From Bacteroidales bacterium (lineage in GTDB: Bacteria > Bacteroidota > Bacteroidia > Bacteroidales > Bacteroidaceae), in NCBI GenBank assembly GCA_004555245.1, contig SFIS01000002.1, forward strand, positions 16,899 through 80,898: 64,000 nt of DNA. The letters run 5' to 3'. A program made the translations under genes and the position numbers. The notes beneath the pieces are model-generated. The model was not told the DNA's origin. It did not search any database and was given only the letters and a program-made list of their open reading frames with translations. Shown piece by piece: positions 42,793 to 50,875 of this stretch (within the stretch, counting starts at the first letter, position 1; every line of letters starts with the position of its first letter).

Positions 42793-45700
42793 TCATTTCA
42801 TCATTTCCCTGACGGCAGTCTCAAGCTGTCTGTCGTGTCCGTTTATGAGGTCTTCGGGCGAGTTATAAACCTTTATGTCCGGTTCGAGTTGTGTGTTCTC
42901 GCCGTATGTCCCGTTCATGTCGCGGCATCCCACCTGCGGTATTCCGAATATCATGGTGTCGTCGATGAGTGTCTCCCACCATACCGCTGTCATCGTTCCA
43001 GGCACCGGCGCGCCTATCACCTTGCCGATTCCGAGTGTCTTATACACCCACGGGAAGCCGTGTCCGTTAGAGTAGTCGTTCTCGCATACGAGCACGCATG
43101 AGGGTTTCAGCCATTTGTTGTACGGGTCAGAGCCGACGTATTTTCCGTGCGGTACAAACTGATGGTATTCCTTTCCTGCAAGCAGTGTGCAGAGGTCGTC
43201 GTGCAGCCATCCGCCTCCGTTGTGTCGTTCGTCAACGATAGCCGCCTTGCGGTTGCGGTTCTTGTCTGAGAGGAGTTCGCGATAGACTGTGCGGAAGCTC
43301 TCGCTGTTCATCTCCTTCACGTGCACGTATGCGAGCTGTCCGTTGGAGAGCGAATCGACGAGATGTCTGTTGCGGTCCACCCATCGTCTGTAGAGGAGTT
43401 CGTTCTCTGCCCTTGCCGAGAGGGGTTTGGTCACGATGTCCGATGTCTTTCCGGTCTTCGGGTCGCGTATGGTGAGGCGTACGCGCTTTCCGGCTTTTCC
43501 GTCGAGCATGGCGTTGTAGTCCTGACGCGCAGCAATCTTCTGCCCGTCGATGGCAGTGATGATGGTTCCTCGCTTCACGTTCTTCTGCTTCAGTGCGAGC
43601 GGCGAATTGGGAATGACCTCCTCCACGCGTATTCCCTCGCCCTCGTAGCTGTCGTCGGTGAAGATGCCGAGCGATGCCGTCTGCATGGCTGCTCCGCCTC
43701 CGTAGTAGCGTGCTCCGGTGTGCGAAGCGTTGAGTTCGCCGAGCATCTCGCTGAGCATGTCGCGGAAGTCGTAGTTGTTGTTGATATGCGGCAGGAAGCG
43801 GACGTAGGTCTTGTAGCACTGCTCCCAGTCTGTTCCGTGCATGTTCTCGATATAGAATTTCTCCTTCACCTGTCTCCAGATGTGGTTGAACATATACAGT
43901 CGTTCCTGGTAGGGGCGGTAGTTGAAGTCCGCCTCGAAGCTGACGGGCTTCGCCGTTGCAGTCTTGAAGTCGATTTTCTGAATGCCCTTCTGTCCGGCAA
44001 CGAAGATGTTCTTCATCTTCCGGTCAGTCTGCATCGTTCCCGCCACGCCTTTCAGCACTCGTTCGGTCTTCTCCTCCTTGATGTCGCGGCGCCACAGGTC
44101 GAACCCACCTTCAAAGCGTGTCTCGTAGTACAGCGTGTCTCCGGTGACGGACAATATGGCATCTCCCACGCGCGAGGAGTTCACCGTCAGGCGCACCACC
44201 CTCTCACGGCAGTTGTCGATGTCGAGCACGAGAGGTTTCACGGCAGGCTTCGCGGCGTCTTTCTTTGCGTCTTTCTTCGCCTTCGCCTTTGCGTTGCCTT
44301 TCTTCGCTGGTTTCTTCTTGTCGGCAGCGGCATTGTCTCCGTCGCCCTTCTTCTCCTTCTCCGCCTCTGCGAGGAGTTGCTTCTCCTCTTTCGTCATGAG
44401 GAATTTCTCGTATGCTTCCTGGTCGAAGAACATGATGTAGTAGTCCGATTCCGAGCCCCAGCTGCCATGGCTTCTGAATCCAGCCCTGTCGCTCTCGAAC
44501 ATCATCGCCTTTCCTCCAAGCACCCATTTAGCGTTTCCTTCGCTGTATCCGCTCTCCGTTACGTTGACAATCTTCTTCGAACCGTCAGCAGGCACAAGTG
44601 CGATGTCAGGACTGTTCCATCCTCCCGTGCCGATATACGATGCGAGCAGCCAGCGGCTGTCCGGGCTCCACTGGAACCAGAGGTCTCCGTCAGAGTACGA
44701 GAAGTTGTACTTCCCGTCCATCACGGTGCGCTCGTTGCGTGTCTTGACATCTACGACACACAGCTCGGCCCTGTTTCTGTAGAACGCCACGAGTTTCCCG
44801 TCGGGCGAGAACTCCGGCTGCATCGATACGCATCCGTTATCCACGAGCTGTTCCTCAACGATTTCCGTTGCGTATGCAAAGTTCTTCTCTTCGCTGCTCT
44901 TTATCTTCGCGATGTAAATCTGCCACAGTCCGTCGCGCTCAGAGTCATATACTATCGATCGTCCGTCAGGTGCGAATGCTACAGTGCGCTCCTGCTCCGG
45001 GGTGTCCGTGATGCGTCGCGTGGTGGCGTATTCAGTAGAGGTGACATACACGTCTCCGTGCGCCACGAACGCCACCTCCTTTCCGTCCGGCGAGACGCTG
45101 ATGTTTCTTGCGCCGTTGCGCAACACCATGCGCACGAGGTCGCGGTCCTGCTTGTCGGTGATGACGGTGATGTCGAGTTTCTCCGGGCTGGCAGCCCCCG
45201 GCGCCATGGTGTATATGCTGCCGTCCTGTGTGAAGCACAGCGTGCCGTCAGCCGACATGGTGAGGTAGCGCACGGGGTTGCCGGCGAAGTGCGTGAGCTG
45301 TGTCGCGCGCCCGCCGTCTCCGCCGCCCTTCACGCTGCGGCGATAGACATTGAACGTGCCGTCAGCCTCGCTGAGATAGGCGAAATGCTCGCCGTCGGCA
45401 TACCAGACAGGGTTACGGTCCTCGCCGGCGAAGGTTGTCAGCTTGGTGTGCGTGCCGTCTTTCAGCATCCAGATGTCGCGCGCGACGGATGATGTATGGT
45501 GTTTGCGCCACGGGTCCTCATATCCTTTCATGTCATGATAGAGCATCTCGCCCTTGCCGTTGACGCTGATGTCGCACATCGTTAGTGGCGAAAAGAGGCG
45601 CGGTCTGCCGCCGTCTAACGACACTTCATACACCTGGCTGAAGATGCTTAAAGGGAAGATGACGCTCTGTGCCGACGGACGCAGGGCGGCCTCTACGAGC

Positions 45701-46059
45701 AGCGTGTTGTTGTCCCTGAACGTGACAGGCATCTCGTTCGCACTGTTTGTCGTAAGCCGGGTAGGCGTTCCGCCGTTGCGCGACATGACATATACGTCGA
45801 GACTGCCCTCGCGAGCCGACGCGAAGGCTATCTTCGTGCCGTCGGGGCTCCACACCGGAGCAGCATCGTATGCGGCGTTGGTGGTGAGCTGGCGTGCCAC
45901 GCCGCCTTTTGAGCTGACGCTGTATATGTCGCCTTTATAACTGAATGCTATCGTGCCGCCGTCGGGAGAGATGGCGGGATAGCGCATCCATAACGTCTCG
46001 CCGTGTGCCATCGTGCCGACAAGCATGGCGAGGAGGGAAAGGAGAGTGAGATTTTTCAT
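42793..46059 (-). CDS. Tricorn protease-like S41 peptidase
   Basis: A 1088-residue exported peptidase with tricorn architecture. A signal peptide (1-19) precedes two WD40/PD40-type beta-propellers (about 25-530; YPAISPDGGTIAFSYKGDIY is the first blade). A Lys/Ala/Asp-rich segment (about 555-600) interrupts the middle. A PDZ domain (about 800-890, EGIRVEEVIPNSPLAL) is followed by the S41 core. Plausible catalytic residues by comparison with tricorn are His780 (GELNASHTG), Ser997 (ENDYSNGHGF) and Glu1054 (YGENTQLEPD). DERHNGGGWLHDDL, with its GGG, shapes the oxyanion hole. Archaeal tricorn is cytosolic and degrades peptides; Bacteroidota homologues carry signal peptides and probably act in the periplasm. 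First gene of the operon. Confidence 0.92.
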   Translation of the reverse strand: MKNLTLLSLLAMLVGTMAHGETLWMRYPAISPDGGTIAFSYKGDIYSVSSKGGVARQLTTNAAYDAAPVWSPDGTKIAFASAREGSLDVYVMSRNGGTPTRLTTNSANEMPVTFRDNNTLLVEAALRPSAQSVIFPLSIFSQVYEVSLDGGRPRLFSPLTMCDISVNGKGEMLYHDMKGYEDPWRKHHTSSVARDIWMLKDGTHTKLTTFAGEDRNPVWYADGEHFAYLSEADGTFNVYRRSVKGGGDGGRATQLTHFAGNPVRYLTMSADGTLCFTQDGSIYTMAPGAASPEKLDITVITDKQDRDLVRMVLRNGARNISVSPDGKEVAFVAHGDVYVTSTEYATTRRITDTPEQERTVAFAPDGRSIVYDSERDGLWQIYIAKIKSSEEKNFAYATEIVEEQLVDNGCVSMQPEFSPDGKLVAFYRNRAELCVVDVKTRNERTVMDGKYNFSYSDGDLWFQWSPDSRWLLASYIGTGGWNSPDIALVPADGSKKIVNVTESGYSEGNAKWVLGGKAMMFESDRAGFRSHGSWGSESDYYIMFFDQEAYEKFLMTKEEKQLLAEAEKEKKGDGDNAAADKKKPAKKGNAKAKAKKDAKKDAAKPAVKPLVLDIDNCRERVVRLTVNSSRVGDAILSVTGDTLYYETRFEGGFDLWRRDIKEEKTERVLKGVAGTMQTDRKMKNIFVAGQKGIQKIDFKTATAKPVSFEADFNYRPYQERLYMFNHIWRQVKEKFYIENMHGTDWEQCYKTYVRFLPHINNNYDFRDMLSEMLGELNASHTGARYYGGGAAMQTASLGIFTDDSYEGEGIRVEEVIPNSPLALKQKNVKRGTIITAIDGQKIAARQDYNAMLDGKAGKRVRLTIRDPKTGKTSDIVTKPLSARAENELLYRRWVDRNRHLVDSLSNGQLAYVHVKEMNSESFRTVYRELLSDKNRNRKAAIVDERHNGGGWLHDDLCTLLAGKEYHQFVPHGKYVGSDPYNKWLKPSCVLVCENDYSNGHGFPWVYKTLGIGKVIGAPVPGTMTAVWWETLIDDTMIFGIPQVGCRDMNGTYGENTQLEPDIKVYNSPEDLINGHDRQLETAVREMMK

Positions 46060-46121
46060 AGCTATGTCTTGTTTACTGTTGTTCTGATTGGTTTGCTGTC
46101 GCGCAGGTCGCTATTTCCCTG

Positions 46122-46152
46122 CAAAGTTAACAAAAATAATCTGTATGGCAAC
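46122..46152 (-). promoter_or_regulatory. Promoter of the protease operon
   Basis: On the minus strand GTTG (plus 46149-46152), 19 nt, TAACTTTG (plus 46122-46129). The leader would be about 55 bases. Confidence 0.6.
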
Positions 46153-46266
46153 ATTTTTTCTGAAAAACCGCTTTCGCGCGTGTTCTTTTTTTATTAATAA
46201 GCTACGGTGTACAGTTTGATGTGCCCAAAATTGAATATCATAATTCTGAAGTTCATGTTTGTAATT

Positions 46267-46364
46267 GTCGCGCTGAAGGCGCAAAAGCGCATAGCCCAGG
46301 GTAGAGCGTAGCGGCACCCTGGGTTATTTCATGTAGGTGATGGTCGCGCTGAAAGCGCAAAAGC
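46267..46364. repeat. Two copies of a 22-bp intergenic repeat flanking a hairpin
   Basis: GTCGCGCTGAAGGCGCAAAA (start 46267) and the nearly identical copy starting 46343, 76 bases apart; a truncated third copy is at 46531. Between them CCCAGGGT and ACCCTGGG can pair. Similar elements recur in Bacteroidota intergenic DNA, to my recollection. Confidence 0.7.
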
Positions 46365-46809
46365 ATAGATAACAGCAGGATTCTTAACACTTTTGCGCTT
46401 GGGTTTTTACGACAACAGAGACAACATGAACAACGGTCTGATTGTGAACTCTATGTTGTCTGTTGACAACAACAAAAACAACTTTTACCAGCCTAAAGGC
46501 TGGTTGCCACTTGACACAACTTTTACGCTTGTCGCGCTGAAAGCTGTTCCGTGACTACTGTCAGTAAACAAGTGGACGTTTTTGCGACAACAGAGAAGCG
46601 TCCGAATTTCACATCCGTTAACTGTTTTCGGGCTATAAAAAGTTTGGTGATTTTTTGTGAAAATTTCGGCGGGATTCTCTTTCATTCTTGTCAGAACAGC
46701 AATTTTCTGAAGGTTAGAGGACGAAAACTAATGGATAAGGAGCCAAAACAATAGGTTTTGCATCGTCAACAAGTATGTTTCAGCCCGTCATTCAATACCT
46801 CTTGCAGTG

Positions 46810-46848
46810 CAAGATAGTCAATCTTGGACGCTCACTTTGACTATCTTG
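46810..46848. repeat. Pair of CAAGATAGT-type motifs in opposite orientation
   Basis: CAAGATAGTCAATCTTGG (46810-46827) and the reverse complement of CAAGATAGTCAAAGTGAG (46831-46848), the latter identical to 28437-28454. Confidence 0.75.
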
Positions 46849-47253
46849 GACGCTAAAGAAGACAGGATTTTCATCCGGCGTGTGTAATCCACTGTCTTAC
46901 AGCGATATACGCAAAACGCAAATTAACGGCGTATTTGACGGCGAGAATGTCGGCGGTGATTTTTACGAGAGTATTTCGCGTTAAGCAACGTAATGTTTTC
47001 TTAATTTTTGTATAAACATTCCTACTTTCCGGCATACCTGCCGGCGTAAGGCTTGAGTAGCGTGCCGGGAATCTGTCACGGCATCAGGCGGAGGGGTGAA
47101 AAATTGCGCCAAAGGTGTGAGAAGCGGCATGGCGAAGCGCAAGAGAATGACTCAAGAGCAAAAGGTTGTGCATACGCAAGGAATTGACATATCTCAACCG
47201 CAAGGGTGTGAAATAGAACATTCTGGGTGAAAAGACAATTTTCGAGCCATGTT

Positions 47254-47366
47254 AAAATAGTATCATACCGATGGGAATATTTGCAGAAAAAGTGCAAAAA
47301 TCGGTGGTTTATGGGCTAAAATATGCAAGTATGGGTGCAATATCGGGGTGTGGATGATACTATTTT
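47254..47366. repeat. 13-bp inverted repeat with 87-bp spacer
   Basis: AAAATAGTATCAT (47254-47266) and its exact complement (47354-47366). The spacer has no gene. The core is the same as in the inverted repeat at 28685-28740. Confidence 0.75.
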
Positions 47367-47420
47367 ATCATAGTTAACGGACATTTTTTTATGTTAAGTT
47401 CTGTTACATATCACGCTGTG

Positions 47421-47454
47421 TTTGTTTCATTTTCAATAACAATAACTAATTTTG
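47421..47454 (+). promoter_or_regulatory. Promoter of the susC/susD pair
   Basis: TTTG at 47421-47424 and TAATTTTG at 47447-47454, 22 nt apart (slightly wide). The leader of about 145 bases contains a GTGCCGTGACGGCAC hairpin near 47470. Confidence 0.55.
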
Positions 47455-47606
47455 CATGAAACAAAGCGTGCCGTGACGGCACATCCGTGACCTGAGAAAC
47501 AGTGTATGCCACACAAGCTGCGCTGTCACATACATGGCCAAGACTACTATTTTGTCATCTATTACATAATTATATATTAACTAACTAAAAAAAACCAGTA
47601 ACCACA

Positions 47607-50600
47607 ATGAACTTTACAATCAGTGTGAAGAGACTGTCGATGCTGCTTGTCGCATGCTTGATATGTCTCACATCGTTCGCCCAAAGTTCTGTCACAGGTA
47701 ATGTGAAGGACAAGACCGGCGAGCCTATTGTTGGTGCCAGCATCCTTATCAAGGGCACATCAACAGGTACTGTTACGGATGTCAACGGTAACTTCACCGT
47801 TCAGAAGGTGAAACCTACCGATGTCCTGGTTATCTCCTCTATCGGCTTCGCTACACAGAACGTGAAAGTCGGCAACGAATCGAAACTTAATGTCACACTT
47901 GAAGACGACATGGCGAACCTCGAAGAGGTCGTTGTCGTAGGCTACGGCACGATGAAGCGTAAGGACCTGACGGGTTCCGTTGCTTCCGTGACGGGCGAGG
48001 CTCTGGCTAAGAACCCCGTCTCTACCATCGCCGAGGCTCTGCAGGGCCAGCTGCCTGGTGTGAACGTCATCTCCCAGGACGGTCGTCCGGGCGCAACGAT
48101 GTCTATCCGCGTGCGCGGCGGCGGCTCCATCACACAGTCCAACGACCCGCTCTATATCGTGGACGGCATGCCAGTGTCGCGCATCGACGACATCCCGGCT
48201 GACAACATCGAGACAATCGACGTGCTGAAAGACGCCGCCTCGACCGCCATCTACGGTGCGCGCGGTGCCAACGGCGTTATCCTCATCACCACAAAGGGTG
48301 CGAAAGAAGGCAAGGCAGTGGTGAAATACTCTACATACTACCAGTTCCGTCCGGCACCCGAGCAGCTCGACGTGCAGAGCGCATACGACCACGTCATGCA
48401 CAACTGGGGCTATGCAACAGCCTACGGCACGAACTACGGCGACGGCGTTGCGAAATACTACGGCCTCGGCTCGGCATACGGCAACCACATCAACGACTAC
48501 AAGAACGTTGACGTACACAACTGGATGGACGACGTGCTCCGCACCGGCAACATGTGGAACAACGACCTCTCTGTCAGCGGCGGCACAAACCGCACGAAAT
48601 ACTATGCCTCTGTGAACTACTCGAACACGAAGGGCAACCTCATCAACTCCGGCTTCCGCCGCTGGAACGTGAACTTCAAGCTGCAGCAGTCGCTGACCCG
48701 CAACCTCACCCTCGACCTCAACGCACGCTACACGGAGATGCGCTTCAAGGGCAACCGCTACGACTATGCCACAAGCGCCTACACCTACAAGCCTATCGAC
48801 GAGCCGTTCGGTTCAAACGACCCGACAGACCTCGGCATGGGTTCGGCATCGGCAGAAGACGCATACAACCCTGTTGACTGTATCAACGACGTGAACAACA
48901 TCCGCGACGTCTATCGCCTCAACCTCAACTCCGGCCTGACATGGAAGGTTGTCAAGGGCCTGACGGCAAAGACCGAACTCCTCGTGGCACGCAACTGGAG
49001 CCAGACACAGACATACGACGGCGGACACACCGCAGGCGCCGGCTACAGCACGGCGAAGCTCACCAACGGCAACGGCTACAACGTGCGCTGGGACACCACA
49101 CTCAGCTATGACGTGCAGGGCCTGGGCGAAAACCACAGCCTCAACGCCATGGTCGGCAACGAGGTGCTGGCAAGCAAGAGCAACAACAACGTCATCTACG
49201 GCGTGGGCTATCCTACGGAATGGAACATGGAGCAGGTGTTCGGCAACATCAACTTCTCTGACAAGGACAAGGGCATGGACTATGTGTCAAGCTCTATCGG
49301 CGTTCCGTCACACACACTCTCATGGTTCGGACGTGTCAACTACTCATACCTCGGCCGCTACCTCGTCACAGCTACAATGCGTGCCGACGGCTCCTCAAAA
49401 TTCTCTAAGGGCAACCAGTGGGGCTACTTCCCCGCAGCGGCAGTGGCATGGCGTCTCTCTGACGAACCGTTCATGGAAGGCGCACGCTCATGGCTCGACA
49501 ACCTGAAGTTCCGCTTCTCTATCGGTACGTCAGGCAACGACGGCATCGACAATTCGGCATTCTACACCACATGGGTGCCAAGCTCTACCACCGTCAACGG
49601 CCAGACCGTGACGACATACAAGCCGGGCGCACTCCTCGGCAACCCTGACCTGACATGGGAGACAACGACATCACGCAACATCGGTATCGACTACAGCTTC
49701 TTCAACGGCAAGATCAACGGTGCCCTCGACTTCTACTGGAACTCTACGAAGGACTGTCTCATGCGTGTGCCTATCGACCCGACAGCAGGCGCAAGCTACT
49801 GGATGCAGAACGTGGCAAAGACATCAAACAAGGGTGTCGAGCTCAGCCTCAACTACAACGCCGTGCGCACGAAGGACTTCGACCTCACCGTCGGCGTGAC
49901 CTACAACTTCAACCACAACAACGTGGATGACCTCGCTGACGGCGTGCTCGCAAGCGCACACACCGGCTGGGGCTCTACGATGAGTATCCCTTACTACGAC
50001 TACATCGTGAAGGAAGGCGAGCCTGTAGGCCTCATCCAGGGCTTCAACAGCCTCGGCTACTACACCGTTGACGACTTCAACGTGGTTGACGGCGTATGGA
50101 CACTGAAAGAAGGTGTCGCAGACACGAAGGTAGGCAACTGGGCAGGCGGATCATACTACAACATCCCGAAGGGCCAGACAGCTTTCCCCGGCGTGGCGAA
50201 ATTCGAGGACACCGACGGTGACGGCACCGTGACGGAAGACGACGCGACAATCATCGGACGCGCACAGGCACAGCACACCGGCGGCTTCAACATCAACGCC
50301 CGCTACAAGAACATCGACTTCTCCGCAGGCTTCACATACCAGATTGGCGGCAAGGTGTATAACGCCAACGTCATGCACGACATGATGGGCAACAAGGACA
50401 CCGGCCTCGGCTACAACCGTCTTGCCGAACTGAGCGACTGCTGGCAGATGTTCAACGTCAACGCCAACGGCGACCTCTATGCCGTGACAGACCCCGCAGA
50501 ACTCGCTTCGCTCAACGCAGCGGCAAAATACGCCCTCCCGTATTCAGAATACGGCATCGTCAGCTCAGAGTTCGTAGAGGATGCGTCATACCTGCGCCTG

Positions 50601-50846
50601 CAGACACTCACCGTGGGCTACACCTTCCCGAAGAGCATCATAAAGAAAGCCGGCCTGTCTAACCTCCGCGTTTATTTCACCGGCGGCAACCTCTTCTGTC
50701 TGAAAGGCTACTCAGGCATCGACCCTGACGTCAACGTAAGCCCGTCGGTTGACAGCAGCTACTCTGGCTTCCCGACACCGAACTACGACTACCACTCATA
50801 TCCGAAGGCACGCACCTTCACATTCGGCATCAACGTCGCATTCTAA
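47607..50846 (+). CDS. SusC/RagA-family TonB-dependent outer-membrane transporter
   Basis: A 1079-residue outer-membrane TonB-dependent transporter that imports oligomers with its SusD-type lid. A signal peptide (1-25) precedes a carboxypeptidase-regulatory-like domain (about 28-110, VTGNVKDKTGEPIVGASI...). LEEVVVVGYGTMKRKDLTGS is the TonB-box/SusC signature, the plug contains PLYIVDGMPVS and YGARGANGVILITTK, and the 22-strand barrel ends in RTFTFGINVAF. Codon use is extremely biased toward C-ending codons, suggesting heavy expression. susD follows after 29 bases. No glycoside hydrolase is next to the pair, so the ligand cannot be told; the amylase at 16.7 kb is not linked. Confidence 0.95.
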   Translation: MNFTISVKRLSMLLVACLICLTSFAQSSVTGNVKDKTGEPIVGASILIKGTSTGTVTDVNGNFTVQKVKPTDVLVISSIGFATQNVKVGNESKLNVTLEDDMANLEEVVVVGYGTMKRKDLTGSVASVTGEALAKNPVSTIAEALQGQLPGVNVISQDGRPGATMSIRVRGGGSITQSNDPLYIVDGMPVSRIDDIPADNIETIDVLKDAASTAIYGARGANGVILITTKGAKEGKAVVKYSTYYQFRPAPEQLDVQSAYDHVMHNWGYATAYGTNYGDGVAKYYGLGSAYGNHINDYKNVDVHNWMDDVLRTGNMWNNDLSVSGGTNRTKYYASVNYSNTKGNLINSGFRRWNVNFKLQQSLTRNLTLDLNARYTEMRFKGNRYDYATSAYTYKPIDEPFGSNDPTDLGMGSASAEDAYNPVDCINDVNNIRDVYRLNLNSGLTWKVVKGLTAKTELLVARNWSQTQTYDGGHTAGAGYSTAKLTNGNGYNVRWDTTLSYDVQGLGENHSLNAMVGNEVLASKSNNNVIYGVGYPTEWNMEQVFGNINFSDKDKGMDYVSSSIGVPSHTLSWFGRVNYSYLGRYLVTATMRADGSSKFSKGNQWGYFPAAAVAWRLSDEPFMEGARSWLDNLKFRFSIGTSGNDGIDNSAFYTTWVPSSTTVNGQTVTTYKPGALLGNPDLTWETTTSRNIGIDYSFFNGKINGALDFYWNSTKDCLMRVPIDPTAGASYWMQNVAKTSNKGVELSLNYNAVRTKDFDLTVGVTYNFNHNNVDDLADGVLASAHTGWGSTMSIPYYDYIVKEGEPVGLIQGFNSLGYYTVDDFNVVDGVWTLKEGVADTKVGNWAGGSYYNIPKGQTAFPGVAKFEDTDGDGTVTEDDATIIGRAQAQHTGGFNINARYKNIDFSAGFTYQIGGKVYNANVMHDMMGNKDTGLGYNRLAELSDCWQMFNVNANGDLYAVTDPAELASLNAAAKYALPYSEYGIVSSEFVEDASYLRLQTLTVGYTFPKSIIKKAGLSNLRVYFTGGNLFCLKGYSGIDPDVNVSPSVDSSYSGFPTPNYDYHSYPKARTFTFGINVAF

Positions 50847-50875
50847 ACAGAACAAAAAAAATAGGAGAAAAACAA

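Larger units (their letters stand above)
46060..47606. other. 1.5-kb gene desert with several repeat families
   Basis: I see no gene. From left to right: the promoter of the protease operon (46122-46152); three copies of a GTCGCGCTGAAAGC motif (46267, 46343, 46531) with a CCCAGGGT...ACCCTGGG hairpin; a divergent pair of AGACAACAT elements near 46430; a CAAGATAGT-type element (46810-46848); an inverted repeat around TAGTATCAT (47254-47366); and the susC promoter. The short frames here translate repeat DNA. Confidence 0.6.

Noticed and set aside
43321..45492. 723-codon open frame on the plus strand opposite the tricorn-like protease gene
   Set aside because: It is antisense to a protein with clear propeller, PDZ and S41 motifs; its translation is rich in Val, Arg, His and Cys with no recognisable domain. 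It is a codon-bias shadow.
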